DNA of 64,000 nucleotides from Oenanthe sinensis (GCA_028671895.1 JAPMAC010000197.1:5399001-5463000); one strand, 5' to 3'. Shown: positions 31,423-43,140, counted from the stretch's first letter. The notes: generated by a model from the sequence alone, not told the origin. Numbers and translations are program-made.

Positions 31423-32355
31423 GATTCTTTTGCTTAGCTAAATCACAGTTTGAAGTTGATTCAGTTGTAATTCTTTCTCTTTCTTTTAGCAAGACTCTTA
31501 TAGCTACCCATTCAATTTTGATTACTAGTTTGATAGCTTTATTCTTGGGAAGCTTGTCCATCCTAATATTAGGAGGACTTGGAGTCTTTTCATTTTCACT
31601 TTTATCATTTTTATGTAGGCATTCTTGATCATTAACAAAAGGCATGTGAAAGCACATACTCATTAAGTTCATTTTACATGAAATGCAATCAAAATCACCA
31701 CAGTGAGTAATATGTTTGTTCTTTAAAGGCATGCTGTGTAAATTTCCATTGATAGAGGTAACATTCTTGACATCAGACTTGCTTTTGTTATAGACATGAT
31801 TTAGATAACTAGAAGACCCACAATTATTGCACAACTTTCTTGGAGAATTAGGAATATAGTCATAAATGTTTTTCTTGTTTATTCCTAGTTTTCCATTTCT
31901 GTTCTTCTTGGTCTTCATGACAGTATGTTTATAAGTTATTGTCATGTTGTTGTTGACAGTAGGTTTAGATGGAGTTGTCTTGATAGTGAGTTTTGATCTC
32001 ACGATCTTGACAACAGCTTCTAAACTTATTGTCGTGCCAGTGTTGACATCATCTTTTAAACATAAGTTACTGTCAAAGTCAAAACTAACTATCTTGGGAA
32101 TTTTGATATCATCAACCATCTCTTGTTTGATTACTAATGCTTCCTTGTCAAATTCAAATTCAGCCTTTTTGAACATGGGATTCTTAACTTTCTTTAGAAT
32201 GGAAGGTTTGACAGTATGTTTGATATCTTCCTCAATATCATGTGTCTTTCCATTTTTTTTCTCATAGTTAAAACCTATACCTACCTTTTAATTTTCAATA
32301 TTATCATCATGGTAAGATTTTAATAGGGAAGAAGAATTTTTGTAAGTGAAAGGCA
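31409..32355 (-). pseudogene. Sire-2 gag, C-terminal part
   Basis: Open from about 32280 to 31409 with the VGIGFNYE motif at its start, matching VGIGFEYN of Sire-3. The upstream part to 32355 reads YKNSSSLLKSY, like the Sire-3 YKNSSYIVKNL stretch, with one in-frame stop between. Two degenerate Cys/His motifs remain: CNNCGSSSYLNHVYN and HCGDFDCISCK. It is cut by the Sire-3 LTR. The word TTGACAGTA or its complement occurs at 31404, 31919, 31953, 32068 and 32208 within this coding stretch. Confidence 0.8.
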
Positions 32356-33039
32356 TGTGACCAAGCCTATTTGGAATAATTAGATGACAACTCAACTTAG
32401 ATAAGAAAGAGAAGTAAATAATAATTATGAAAATAGGAATCAAGACGAAGAAAGTAAACTAGACAAGAAGATTCATATTATCAAAAGTATTTTTATGAGA
32501 TTTCTACTCAACACTGGAAGAAGTTCATTAATATATTCAAGTGTCAATGAAAAATCAGGAAGTAGTATTTCAGAAGAATTCAGAAGATGCAGAAGATTTA
32601 TAGTGGCTACTACACGAAGATTCTAGAAGAAGAAAAACACTAAAAGGAAAGATGGTAAAGCTAAAGAAGGACAAAAGACCACAACTTAAAAGTATAAGAT
32701 GGAGAATATTTATTATAGTATGACACAAATGAACCAGACAGTACATTTGTGTTTCAAATAAAATAATAAATATTCATCATCTAGCTCAAGTGGTTTTACG
32801 ACATAAGACAAAATGAAGACCGGAAGATTTCAGAACTGACAATACGGTTATGCAAGTCAAGATAGTATTTTAATTCTACTATCAAAAGTTATTTAATTAT
32901 TTAATTTATCTAATTAAATTAATTGAAGTTGAATTTCATTTAATTTATAAATTATTTAATTAAATTGAATAAAATTAATTTATTATAAAAGATATGACTT
33001 AATATGAGTTTAAATATAATTCAAATGACTCAATAAAAA

Positions 33040-33330
33040 GTCATACCGAATTTTTGAAGAAAAAGTCATACCGATGATTAGAAAAAAGTCATACCGAATT
33101 CTTTTAATAAAAGGTCATACCGAGATGTTTTTTTTATTAAATTAAAAATTTATACCCATTTTTTAATTAATAAAGAAAAAGATCATACCGAATTCTGATT
33201 GGACAAAAGATCATACTGAATTCAGGTTGGACGAAAGGTCATACAGAGATGTTTTTTATTTAATTAAATTTATACTGATATTTTAATTAATAAAAAAAGT
33301 CATACCGAATTTTAGAAGTCATACCAAGCC
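33040..33330 (+). repeat. GTCATACCGA word array in Sire-3 LTR
   Basis: Direct copies at about 33040, 33066, 33090, 33113 and 33299 and variants (ATCATACCGA, ATCATACTGA, GTCATACAGA, GTCATACCAA) between them, spaced roughly 20-70 bp. They sit about 100-400 bp upstream of the TATA box. Confidence 0.9.
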
Positions 33331-33427
33331 TTTTAAAAAGTCATAAAAGTGTTAAAAATGTAATACAGACTTAAATAAAGTCTGTAAAATATCTTGTACT
33401 AGAAAGTCGTACAAGATTTTCTACCCC

Positions 33428-33435
33428 TATAAATA
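33428..33435 (+). promoter_or_regulatory. Sire-3 LTR TATA box
   Basis: TATAAATA in the context ACCCCTATAAATATGAGG, a typical plant core promoter form. Transcription would start about 30 bp downstream. Confidence 0.7.
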
Positions 33436-33736
33436 TGAGGCTTTCACTTCATATTTCAGCGTCGATTAAAAACATTCAAATTCAGAAATTTGTATGCATT
33501 GTAATATTCACAGATTTTTGTGCAAGTTTAAAATATAATTGTTAAACCCGAAAACTTCATGTTGAATTCGTTCTAGATCACTTTATCAATTATATACTTT
33601 TCATCTGATTAATTTTGTAATACTGTTCAAGTTAAAATTATATCTTCTACTTGAATCGTATTTTATTAAAATTAATATTTCATGATTAATTAAAATAATA
33701 TTTTTAAACCCCCTTCTACAATATTAGAGACCAATA

Positions 33737-33750
33737 ATTGGCATCAGAGC
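33737..33750 (+). other. Primer-binding site of Sire-3
   Basis: ATTGGCATCAGAGC, one base from the TTGGTATCAGAGC form used by plant copia elements. Confidence 0.87.
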
Positions 33751-33927
33751 TGGTTGATATTTTTAATATCAGATCCAAACAAAAAATTCTAGAATTCATA
33801 CATATCTCAAAAATTATTTTTAATTCAAAATTATTTTTTATTTGAAATAAATTTTTTTGTTCAAAACTTGTTTTAAGTAAAAAATTAAAATATTTTTTGT
33901 AACACTTAATTTTTAATCTTATTAAAG

Positions 33928-36348
33928 ATGAGTACACAAAAAGTAACGAGCATCAAAATTCCACAATTTGATAGAGAACACTACAATTTGTGGAAGCACA
34001 AAATGCTACTATTCATTGGAATTGTCAATCCCATGTATGCATTAGTGTTGGCCAAAGGTGTTGAACCCCCAATGACAGTTATTCTCGAACACGAGATAGA
34101 CGGGGTCGTAATTCCTCACAGACAGTTTCTGAAAAGTCCAGCTGACTATACAGAAGAATAAACAGAAGCTGTGTCCCTGGATAACAACATCAAACTCATA
34201 TTGATTGAATCTGTGGACTACGTCATGTACAATCACGTGATCAATTATAAAAATGCAAAACAAATCTGGGAAATAATAGATATTATCAACGAGGGGACTA
34301 AAGAAGTCAAAGAGAATAGACTGGAAATCCTGACCTCCCAGTATGAGCAGTTTAGATCCAACCCTGGTGAGGGTAACTCTGAGGTGTTTTAGAGATTGAA
34401 TAAACTGATAAACGAGCTCAACATGAATGAGAAGTACTATCAGAATCAGGAGGTAAACATGAAGTTTTTGCTAACCTTACTCGAACATCTGGAACACAAG
34501 ATCGCAGTAATCCGGGAGTCTAGGGATATGAAAGAGGTAACCTTAGAAAGACTCTATGGAGTATTAAAGACATATGAATTGGAACAGATCCAGACCAGAG
34601 AAATGTATGGTATAGGTAAGGTTCTGAGTTCCTCCAAAGCATTGATAGTGGAAGAACCAGAGAAGATGAAAGTGAAGGATGATGTACCTTCTAACAGTAC
34701 AATGGAGTATGTGGTTCCAAAATTTGGACATACTTCAGATAAACAAGAAGATAGTGAGTTCTACTCTTTGGAAGAACTAGATCAGCTAGAAGATGAATCT
34801 CTAGCTATGGTTTCCAGGAGGTTTGGCAACATGAGATTCAGAAAAAACTCCTCCTACAGAGTTAAACCAAATTTTGGAAGGTTCCAAAAAGGAGGTTCTT
34901 CATCAGCTGTATCAAAAAGTGGCTACAAGACCTTCTTAGTTGATAGAAGAAAGTTTCGTTGCTTCACCTGCAATGATCTAGGCCACTTCGCAACAGAATG
35001 CAAGAAGCCTAAACAAGGGAAGAATAGAGAGTCTTATGAAGAGCTCAAGGAGAAGTATGATGCACTAGTAAAATAGCATCAAAGAAAGTCTTATCTAGAA
35101 GAGGGCAAAAGCTGGGATGACTCAGACAATGATGATGATGAAGAGATGGAAAATCTTGCTCTTATGGCTTCATCCGAGGAATCACTGTCTCCCTCCCGTC
35201 AAAGAGGAATAGATGTAAATTCTTCTTGCCCTAAAATGTTTGCATTGCTAGGTAAAGAACTAGATGGTGAAAGAGATAAAGTTAAGAAACTAATTCTCAA
35301 GAACAAAGTTCTAATGATGAGAATGATGTTTTAAAATTGTTAAAATGAAAAAAATGACAAGTTGACTGAGGACTTAGCTTTTCAAGTCAATAGAGTCAGT
35401 TATGTTAAAGATGAAACTTATCTCAGAAATCAAATAAAGGAAGAGAAAAAGAAGTGTCTAGCCTATAAGAATTCCTCTTATATTGTAAAGAACCTAGTTG
35501 ATCAACATGAGATAAACCGAAAAGTTGGAATAGGCTTCGAGTATAATAAATTAGTAGGAAAGCCAAGCAACATAAACTCATTCAGAAAAAGTGTTGAAGA
35601 AAGGGGTATCCCACATGTTGTTAAAGATACACCTAAACCTTTTTTCATAACCCCAATAGCTGAACCTATCCTTGAGAGCACTATACTGATTTCTTATGAA
35701 ATGTTGTTAGATGATCTTGAGGAAGAGAAGAAAAGAGATGAACAAGATAAGAACATACAAGGAGTTAATGTCTAAAAAGAGAAGAGTTCACTTCAGACAC
35801 CAGTGAAAGATGTGGGAACTTCTAAATCACCCAATCCTGGTATAGATGCAAAAGACTTAAGAATAATGTGAACAGACCTAATACGTTTGTTAATAGTAGG
35901 AATAGTAACAACCGATTCCATTATACTGAGAACTTTAAAACTGCTAATAAGGTTGAAGTAAAAACTGTTAAGCCACCTACTATTTTGAATAACATGCCTA
36001 TTATTAATGCATTCCATAAACCTTGTGGTATTTTAAATTATGTTATGTGCTTTTAATGTTATGACTACTTATTTCAAACGCAAGATTGATAAGAAAGATA
36101 ACATGACACCTAGACAACACATCAATAAAAAATTTGCAAAATCCAAGACTGCGATTCCTTCACCTGTCAAGAAGGAAACATATATTCCTAAGTCTAAACA
36201 AAAAGTTGTTAAGACTGTTTATAGGAAGGTAGGTATGGTCAAGAAGGAGGATGCTGTTATTCGAAAAAGATCTATTGTCAAAGATGACAAATGCCAATTC
36301 TTTAAGTATGACGGGCCCAATCAATTTGGGGCTCTGAAGATTAATTAA
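33928..36348 (+). pseudogene. Sire-3 gag
   Basis: ATG at 33928 (MSTQKVTSIKIPQFDREHY). One frame is kept over nearly the whole span. Nonsense codons are at 34159-34161 (TAA), 34390-34392 (TAG), 35074-35076 (TAG), 35332-35334 and 35773-35775. The gag core has NLWKHKMLLFIG, SVDYVMYNHVINYKNAKQIW and LERLYGVLKTYELEQ. The zinc knuckle CFTCNDLGHFATEC is intact. An acidic DDSDNDDDEE stretch, a KKLILKNKV coiled-coil-like part and VGIGFEYNKLVG follow. The second Cys/His motif near the end reads CQFFKYDG and is degenerate. Point mutations rather than rearrangements killed it. Confidence 0.88.
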
Positions 36349-38100
36349 TCAGTTTGATATTTGTAGGGAGTTAAACAGGTAAACCGGGTTGTATGGATCC
36401 TGAAAAATAGATCTTCAAGGTATATGACCGGAGATAGAGCCCTGCTATCAAACGTGGTTGAAAGAGCTGACCCAATCATCACCTTTGGAGATAACATCAA
36501 AAGAATGACTACAGGATATGGCAAGTTAAAAATTGAAAATGTTATCATTGAAAACATCTCTTTAGTGGAAGGACTTAAGCACAATCTACTCAGCATCAGT
36601 CAATTCGGTGATAAAGGATACAAAGTAAACTTTATCAAGGAGAAGTGTTTAATAGCTCATTCTAATGATGACAAACTGGCCTTACGTAGATTAAGGAAAG
36701 GAAACTTGTACATAGCTGATCTCAACTCAGGAACTGGATATGAAACAAACTGTTTCTATTCAAAGGTTTCATCAGAAGAAAGCTGGCTATGGCACAAAAA
36801 ACTGTCACATCTGAATTTCATAACAATGAACTCTCTAGTCAAATGGGATTTGGTGAGAGGACTGCTTCCGATAGAATTTACACAAGAACGATTTTGTGAG
36901 GCATGTCAGGAATGGAAGTCAAAGAAAGCAAGTCATAGAAGTACATACACTACAAACATTACTGAACCACTTCAACTCCTACACATGGATTTTTTTGGTC
37001 CAGTCAATATTATGTCTATGTCAAAGAAGAAATATGCCCTAGTGATTGTAAATGACTTTACAAATTACACATTGATTTTATTCTTGAACTCTAAGGATGA
37101 AACTTCACAATTGGTTATTGATCATGTAAAGCTGATTGAGTTAGATTCAAAGTTACTTGTCCGGGCAATCAGATCAGATAATGGAACAGAATTCAAGAAT
37201 GAAATTCTGAATAACTTCTTCTCAGACAAGGGGATAACAAGACAATATTCATCACCAAGAACTCCACAATAGAGTGTAGTTGTAGAAATGGAAAATAGAA
37301 CCCTGATTGAAGCTGCAAGAACAATGTTAAGTGAATCAAGGTTACCTATCTACTTCTCGGCTGAAGCAGTAAACATAACATGTTATACCCAGAATCAAAC
37401 TCTGATCAACAAAGATCACATGAAGGCACCCTATTAATTAATGGATGGTAAGAAACCTACACTCAAGTACTTTCATGTATTTGGAGCTAAATGTTATGTG
37501 CTGAAAGATGGAGATGAACATCATGGCAAGTTCGAGACCAAGGCACATAAAGTTATTTTTGTCGGTTATTCAAGAGGAGCTTATAGGCTGTAAATAATTG
37601 ATCAGCACCAAGTAAAAGAAAGTGTCAATGTTACTTTTGATGACACTAAACTCCCAAGTGTCCAAATTGAAGATTCTTCTGAGTCATTAAAATTTGATAA
37701 CTATCCAAACTCATATTCTGATGACGAAGAAGAATCTGAGGTTGCAGCAAGAAATGATAATGATAATAATGATAATGATCCAAGTAACAGTGGTGGAAAC
37801 AATGGAAACACTGGAGATATTACTAATACCAGTGGTGCATCAACAATCATCCCGGCAGCAACACAAGGAGAGATGAAGGATCTACTAACAGAACACAACA
37901 TCACAATGAATTTCGAGGCGAATCATCAAGATCAAACCTACCCAGGGAAATGATATGGAGCAGAGATCATCCTTTTGAATTGATCGTAGGTGATCTAGAT
38001 GTTAGAGTTAGAACCAAAAGTGCAACTTCAAATGAATGTTTATTTTCAATTTTTCTATCTCAAGAAGAACCAAGGAAGATTGAAGATGCATTAATTGATC
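36349..38100 (+). pseudogene. Sire-3 protease and integrase
   Basis: The protease start near 36390 reads WILKNRSSRYMTGDRALL where WILDSG is expected, so the catalytic DSG is gone. GLKHNLLSISQFGDKGY, then WHKKLSHLNF ... CEACQEWKSKK for the zinc motif. The integrase core shows LLHMDFFGPVNIM, AIRSDNGTEFKNE and VEMENRTLIEAARTML, so the three acidic residues remain. Stops lie at 37270-37272 (TAG), near 37437 and near 37590. The C-terminal linker is rich in Asn and Asp (DNDNNDNDPSN). Frame is kept to about 37870, then shifts before RT. Confidence 0.86.
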
Positions 38101-39551
38101 CAGATTAGGTTTTTGCCATGCAAGAAGAGCTCAATCAGTTTGAGAGACAAGAAGTCTGGACACTAGGACCCAGGCCTAAAGATAGATCTGTTATTGGCAC
38201 GAAATGGGTATACAGGAATAAATTAGACGGTGATGACATTGTTACAAGAAACAAATCCAGAATGATAGCAAAGGGTTACTCTCAGGAAGAGGGAATTGAT
38301 TATGACGAGACCTACACACCAGTTGCAAGACTTGAAGCAATCAGGATATTTCTGGCATTCGCAACACATTCCAATTTCAAAGTCTATCAAATGGATGTGA
38401 AGAGTGTATTTTTGAATGGAGAATTATAAGATGAAGTATATGTGGAACAGCCCACTGGCTTTGAAAATCCAGAGTTTGCTGATTTTGTGTATTTTCTATT
38501 CAAAGCTCTCTACGGACTCAAGCAAGCACTGAGGACATGGTATGACACTCTCTTTGAGTTTTTATAAATTGCATGAAAAAGATATGGTATTTTTCCAAGT
38601 TTATGTTGACGATATTATATTTGGTTCTACTAACGAAAATTTGTGAAAGAGATTTCCTAAGTTAATGCAGAGTAGATATGAAATGAGCTTGATGGGTGAG
38701 CTGTCATTTTTCCTAGGATTGCAAGTAAAGAAAAAAGAAGATGGAATTTTTATTTGCCAATCAAAGTATGTAAGGGATCTTCCGAGAAAATACAGTCTAG
38801 AAGATTCTTCACCGGCAAAACCCCCCATGCCAACAGTCACCAAACTTGACAAAGATGAAACTGATAAGAAAGGTGACATCATAAGCTACAGAGGTATGAT
38901 AGGCTCATTATTATATTTAACTTCTAGTAGACCTGATATATTGTTTGCAATATGCTTATGTGCAAGGTTTCAATCTGACCCTAGGGAATTTCATCTTATA
39001 GCTGTTAATTTTTTTTAGATATCTGAAGGGTACACCAAATCTTGGTATTTGATACCCTAAAGATACAGGTTTTGACCTAATAGGCTATACAGATTCAGAT
39101 TATGCAGGATGTAGGATGAAGGATGGACATGAAAAATACTTTTGGAAGCTGTCAGTTTCTAGGAAGTTGGTTGATCTCCTGGTACAGCAAGAAACATCAC
39201 TCAATATCTACCACGACAGCCGAAGTAGAATACATTGCGGCAGGTAGCTGTTGTGCACAGATCTTGTGGATAAGGAATCAACTAAAAGACTATGGACTTG
39301 CGTTGAAAAAAATTCCAATTTTCTACGATAACACAAGTGCTATAGCTATTTCCAACAATCCTGTACAACATTCTCGAACCAAGCATATTGACATAAGGTA
39401 TCATTTTATCCGAGAGCTTGTCATGAACGGAACAGTGATGTTACATTTTGTACCCACAAAAGATCAAATAGTCGACATCTTCACGAAACCAATTGATGAA
39501 TCCACTTTCTCTAAGTTGGTTAGTGAACTAGGGATGTTAAACAATGGCTAA
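38101..39551 (+). pseudogene. Sire-3 reverse transcriptase and RNase H
   Basis: RT begins AMQEELNQFERQEVWTLGP and contains WVYRNKLDGDD, GIDYDETYTPVARLEAIRIF and YQMDVKSVFLNGEL. After ALYGLKQALRTWYDTLFEFL about 20-30 residues are missing and the frame changes before VYVDDIIFGSTN (38600). The YVDD motif is intact. Then LQVKKKEDGIFICQSKYV and SYRGMIGSLLYLT. A further frame change lies near 39005 and another near 39110. RNase H ends with TTAEVEYIAAG, YDNTSAIAIS and VDIFTKPIDESTFSKL; stop at 39551. Confidence 0.88.
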
Positions 39552-40418
39552 TTTTTGGTTGTTAGGAATTGATTTGAGTTCATAAATAATAATTGTTAGT
39601 ATTTAAAGGATTTATGAGACTTAAATCAACAATATCGTAGGGCTTATGAATATTTGGATAAATTATCATGAGAATAATTTAATACTCTTAATAGATAATT
39701 ATTTCAAGTTTTGGCATAAGTACTTATTTTTGTTCATTATAATTATGTATATACTTTAAATATTTATATGTAAATTATTATTACTTGTCTTAAATTTACT
39801 AAATTAATAATTGCTTGTTAATATTTATTTTATTATTTTTAATTAATCTAAAATTTGAATAAGATTTTTTATTAATTTATTTCAAATTTAGGACCAATTA
39901 ATAATATAAGTAATTATTTTATCTTATTTTCTGTTTAATTTTATAAAACTCGGTATGACATTTGAAAAGTCATACCAAGACCTTCTTTTGTTTTGTTTTT
40001 AAATATTTTTTCGGTATGACTTTTTATTCTAATAATAAGAAAGTCATACCGAGTCTTATAGGTTTTAATATTAAGTCATATTGTGTTTTATTTTTGTTAA
40101 TTAAATAAGTATGACCTTTTAAAAGTCATACCGACTGATTTGTTTTTAATTCTATTTTCGTTATGACTTTTTATTCAAATAAAAAAGTCGTACCGAGTCT
40201 TATATGTTTAAAAGTCCTACTCAGTTCATTTACACACAAACACAAACACACACGATACACACGAACTCGAACAGACTTCTGCAAAAACATTTGAAAACCA
40301 TCGATTGTGATCGTATTACAACTACTATTTCTTTGATACTCTAGCTAAAGTATTTGCCCCCATGACAAAGAAAAACTTCAATAATATCTATTCTCTTCTT
40401 TAAAATATTGAGTATTCT
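39552..40418 (+). other. Sire-3 pol-env spacer
   Basis: Very AT-rich and noncoding from the RNase H stop to the envelope-like ATG (40419). It holds hairpins of GTCATACCGA at 39950-40199. A CACACACGATACACACG stretch precedes the envelope-like ORF. No credible gene. Confidence 0.8.
39950..40199. repeat. GTCATACCGA hairpins in Sire-3 spacer
   Basis: Four inverted pairs. 39950 TCGGTATGAC pairs with GTCATACCAA. 40011-40020 TCGGTATGAC pairs with 40043-40052 GTCATACCGA. 40109-40131 is a GTATGAC/GTCATAC hairpin closed by TTTTAAAA. 40159-40197 pairs TTATGACTTTTTATT with AATAAAAAAGTCGTA. The words are those of the LTR (33040-33330), but here arranged as inverted pairs. Confidence 0.92.
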
Positions 40419-43140
40419 ATGGCCCATAACAGACGGATTAATTTTGGGAAGCTGATATTGAAAGAAATAATAAAGAAAATGGGAACACCATAGAGTAGGG
40501 AACAGAATGTAACATGCTACTATTCAAGATTCCTGAAGCTATTCATGAATGATCTACTTTCAGATGAGGATAAAGCACTATTCCAAAACAGTACTGTAGA
40601 AGAATCTCCAACTTCACATAAAAACTTATTTACAAGGCTAAGCAACAAAGTCAAGTTTCCAAATGTGTCAGTTGTAAGAACAAATTATATGGGTGAGATC
40701 ATGGATAGACTTTGCACAGGCTCAACCGCATCAGCTAAAGCCAGAGCAAATTCAGAATCAAGTGCCAATGGAAGTTGAAAACTTTGCATAGCTTTTACTG
40801 GAAGCTGCTCAACTTGCAGAACACGAGGCAGAGGTACAACAGGTAATAACACATACTTTAGCTTCTAATTTCCTACCTATAAATATATCTAATAAACCTT
40901 TAAATATATCTGTGGCGGGCTATGATTCTGGTCTTACACTTCAGGACTTCGGCTATGAACCTGACAACACATAGGTTCAATCCCAAGCTGAGATAGAACC
41001 TCAAACAGTTTCTCCTTCACCCACTTCATTTAGTCAAATCAGAAAGAGGAAGAAACTTGTTATGAAAGTTAGAGGTAGAGGAATTATTGTGAGTGAACCC
41101 GTAGCTCTGTCTCCATCGTAAAAAGGATCGAGGAATGAACCTGAGACAACTACAGACTCATCCTTATCCTCTCATTGGGATATTAACTTTGAAAGGGCAA
41201 TACAATAGTCACTGGACTCACTCGATCAAACTGGTGATTCTATTGAAATTTGTCGTCCAGCCGCGATATCCTGTGAAGAGTCACGCACACTGCTAGCACT
41301 CACACTAACAGGATCTCCACTTGAAGAAACACAATCAGATGAGGGCATAATTAATGAAGAAAATATTTTGAAACAAATTTGTCGGATGCCACATTTATAG
41401 TGGACCAAGACATTTTTTATGCAGTGCAGAATGATTGAGCCATCACAGGTATTGAGGGGCATCACAGACTCTAACGAGCCAATCACTACATTGTCTAAGG
41501 TGGTGACCCCCCTGGATTTCTTACATGCAGTTTCTTTAAAAGAAGTTCTCGAATCCACAAGTGGATCTAAGAGGAAACCACTACATAGAGGGAGATGGGA
41601 CTCCATTCACGAAGTAGCTACGTCAGTAGCGGAGCCCCTTCAAGTTAATCTTATTGAGGACGCGCCTTCACCGGCATTAGAAGAGCATTTTGACTCTTCA
41701 AAAACTATAATAATATATACAGGTACAACAAAGGAATCTGGAATGGAGCAAAACACGAGTGAAGTGAGGCAAACACCAAGCAAAACACATGCACATAGTT
41801 TAAGTGAATCAAACAAGAGTGCAAGCGAGGTGAGTGCAAACGAAAAGATCTCAACAAAATGATTTAACAAGCTGGATGATGGAATGGCACATATGAATGA
41901 GGGAATTAAGCAGGTCTATCTGACCATGCAGAAACTTGTTACATTTTATAAAGCTTATAAATCTATAGAGGATCCCTCAACTAAGGGGGAGAAAGGAAAT
42001 GAGAAAGTAGTTGAAGATGAAGGGGCTACTAAAGACAAAGGTAAAGCAAAACTGTATTCTGAAGAACAGTTTGAGTCTTCTGTTCCAGAACCAGAAGAAC
42101 CGTACTATGCTGATGAACAATTTATTGATGAATCATTCAATCCTAACTACAATCTTGATTACTGTAGAGCAGAGGAAGAAGATGCCTTTGATGAGGAATT
42201 TCTATTTCCAAAAGAGAAAGAGTTTGATCCTGCCTATAAAGAGGCCATGAGAAAATTGAAAGAAGACATCAAGGCGATCAATGCTAAAACAGAGAAACTA
42301 AAAGCTCTAGTCAAGGAAAAAGCACAGGCTGAAAGGGAAGCAAGGCAAGAGAAACAGAACCTTTGGGATGTTGCTATAAGAGAGAAGAAGAAGGATGTGC
42401 AGCTAAAAATTGGAAATAAGTGGGACATAGCAAGAGAAATCATGGACAAACTATAGAAGGGTCTATTTAAAGACAAGCATCTTAAGTCAATCATTGAGCG
42501 TCTGGAAAATTCAAATGACAACATTGATAACTTCATGAAAGCACTGAAAGAAGAAGTGGACTATATCACTATCATAGTGGATCACACTCTTGAAAACTGG
42601 CAGATTTTAGTCTACACTCACAGGAATGGTACATTCAGAATCTCATTAGAGTTCTTCAGACAGAGAAGTTTATCAATGATATGGACATTGTTGAATAAAG
42701 TCAAAAGAAGTTCAGAAGATAATGAGGAGCTTTTGAGAGATAGACCCAGAGACTTCGCGAGAGCTGTTAGTCCTCACATTCTATATGACCCTCATGACGT
42801 AAGATTCTTCTCTAACAAGATATATCAGATCTTGAAGCTAGATGAGGAGTCATTGAAGGGCTATATAGTCAAATTCATGATTGAAGTTAAGAAGATGCTA
42901 AGGTCGAAAGGGTTCAAATCCCAAGCCAAGCTAGATGTTGCACAGAAGATCAGAAGCTACTGCTTATCTAAAAAGATTTCATCTTACATCGGGAAAATTA
43001 AAAAGACAGATTCATCTCAGCCAATTGATGTGGAAGAAGAAGTAGTAGATCCTGTTGAGTAGAAAGTGATGTAGCAGTCAGCAAAGGCTGAACAGAGAAG
43101 GTTGTATGAAGAATACACTACAACAGAACAATTAGAATCC
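40419..43140 (+). pseudogene. Sire-3 envelope-like ORF
   Basis: ATG at 40419 (MAHNRRINFGKLILKEI). In-frame TAG at 40491, then SRFLKLFMNDLLSDEDKALF to 40778. After a frame change near 40780 a single frame runs to 43062 with stops at about 40972, 41119, 41207, 41398, 41860 and 42454. The middle is Ser/Glu/Thr-rich. 42235-42450 is a strong coiled coil (KLKEDIKAINAKTEKLKALV). 42740-43040 has RPRDFARAVSPHILYDPHDV. Interrupted near 43140 by Sire-4. It resembles the Sire-1 and Sire-2 ORFs in position and composition. Function unknown. Confidence 0.75.

Larger units (their letters stand above)
14007..32355 (-). mobile_element. Sire-2, Sirevirus-type copia element, split by Sire-1
   Basis: The parts are 14007-18479 (integrase to envelope-like ORF) and 30868-32355 (gag C-terminus, protease, GAG-pre-integrase). 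Joined in minus-strand order they give one normal sirevirus gene order, interrupted inside pol by the complete element Sire-1. The 5' side is cut by the Sire-3 LTR at about 32355, within gag; the 3' side is cut by Angela-A2 at 14006, within the envelope-like ORF. No LTR of Sire-2 is left in the window. It is the oldest layer of the nest. Confidence 0.87.
32356..33736 (+). mobile_element. Sire-3 5' LTR
   Basis: The end is set by the PBS at 33737 and by AACCCCCTTCTACA, which resembles the end region of the Sire-1 LTR. The last bases are CCAATA, not CA. The start is set near TGTGACCAAG at 32356, where Sire-2 gag similarity stops; it is uncertain by some tens of bases because no second LTR is present. 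AT-rich, with TATA box 33428-33435 and word array 33040-33330. Confidence 0.72.
32356..43140 (+). mobile_element. Sire-3, Sirevirus-type copia element lacking its 3' end
   Basis: Plus-strand order is LTR, PBS, gag, protease, integrase, RT, RNase H, repeat spacer, envelope-like ORF. It inserted in Sire-2 gag. It stops inside or near the end of the envelope-like ORF at about 43140, where Sire-4 integrase sequence begins without any LTR, so the 3' part and 3' LTR were lost by deletion or exchange. Confidence 0.87.
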
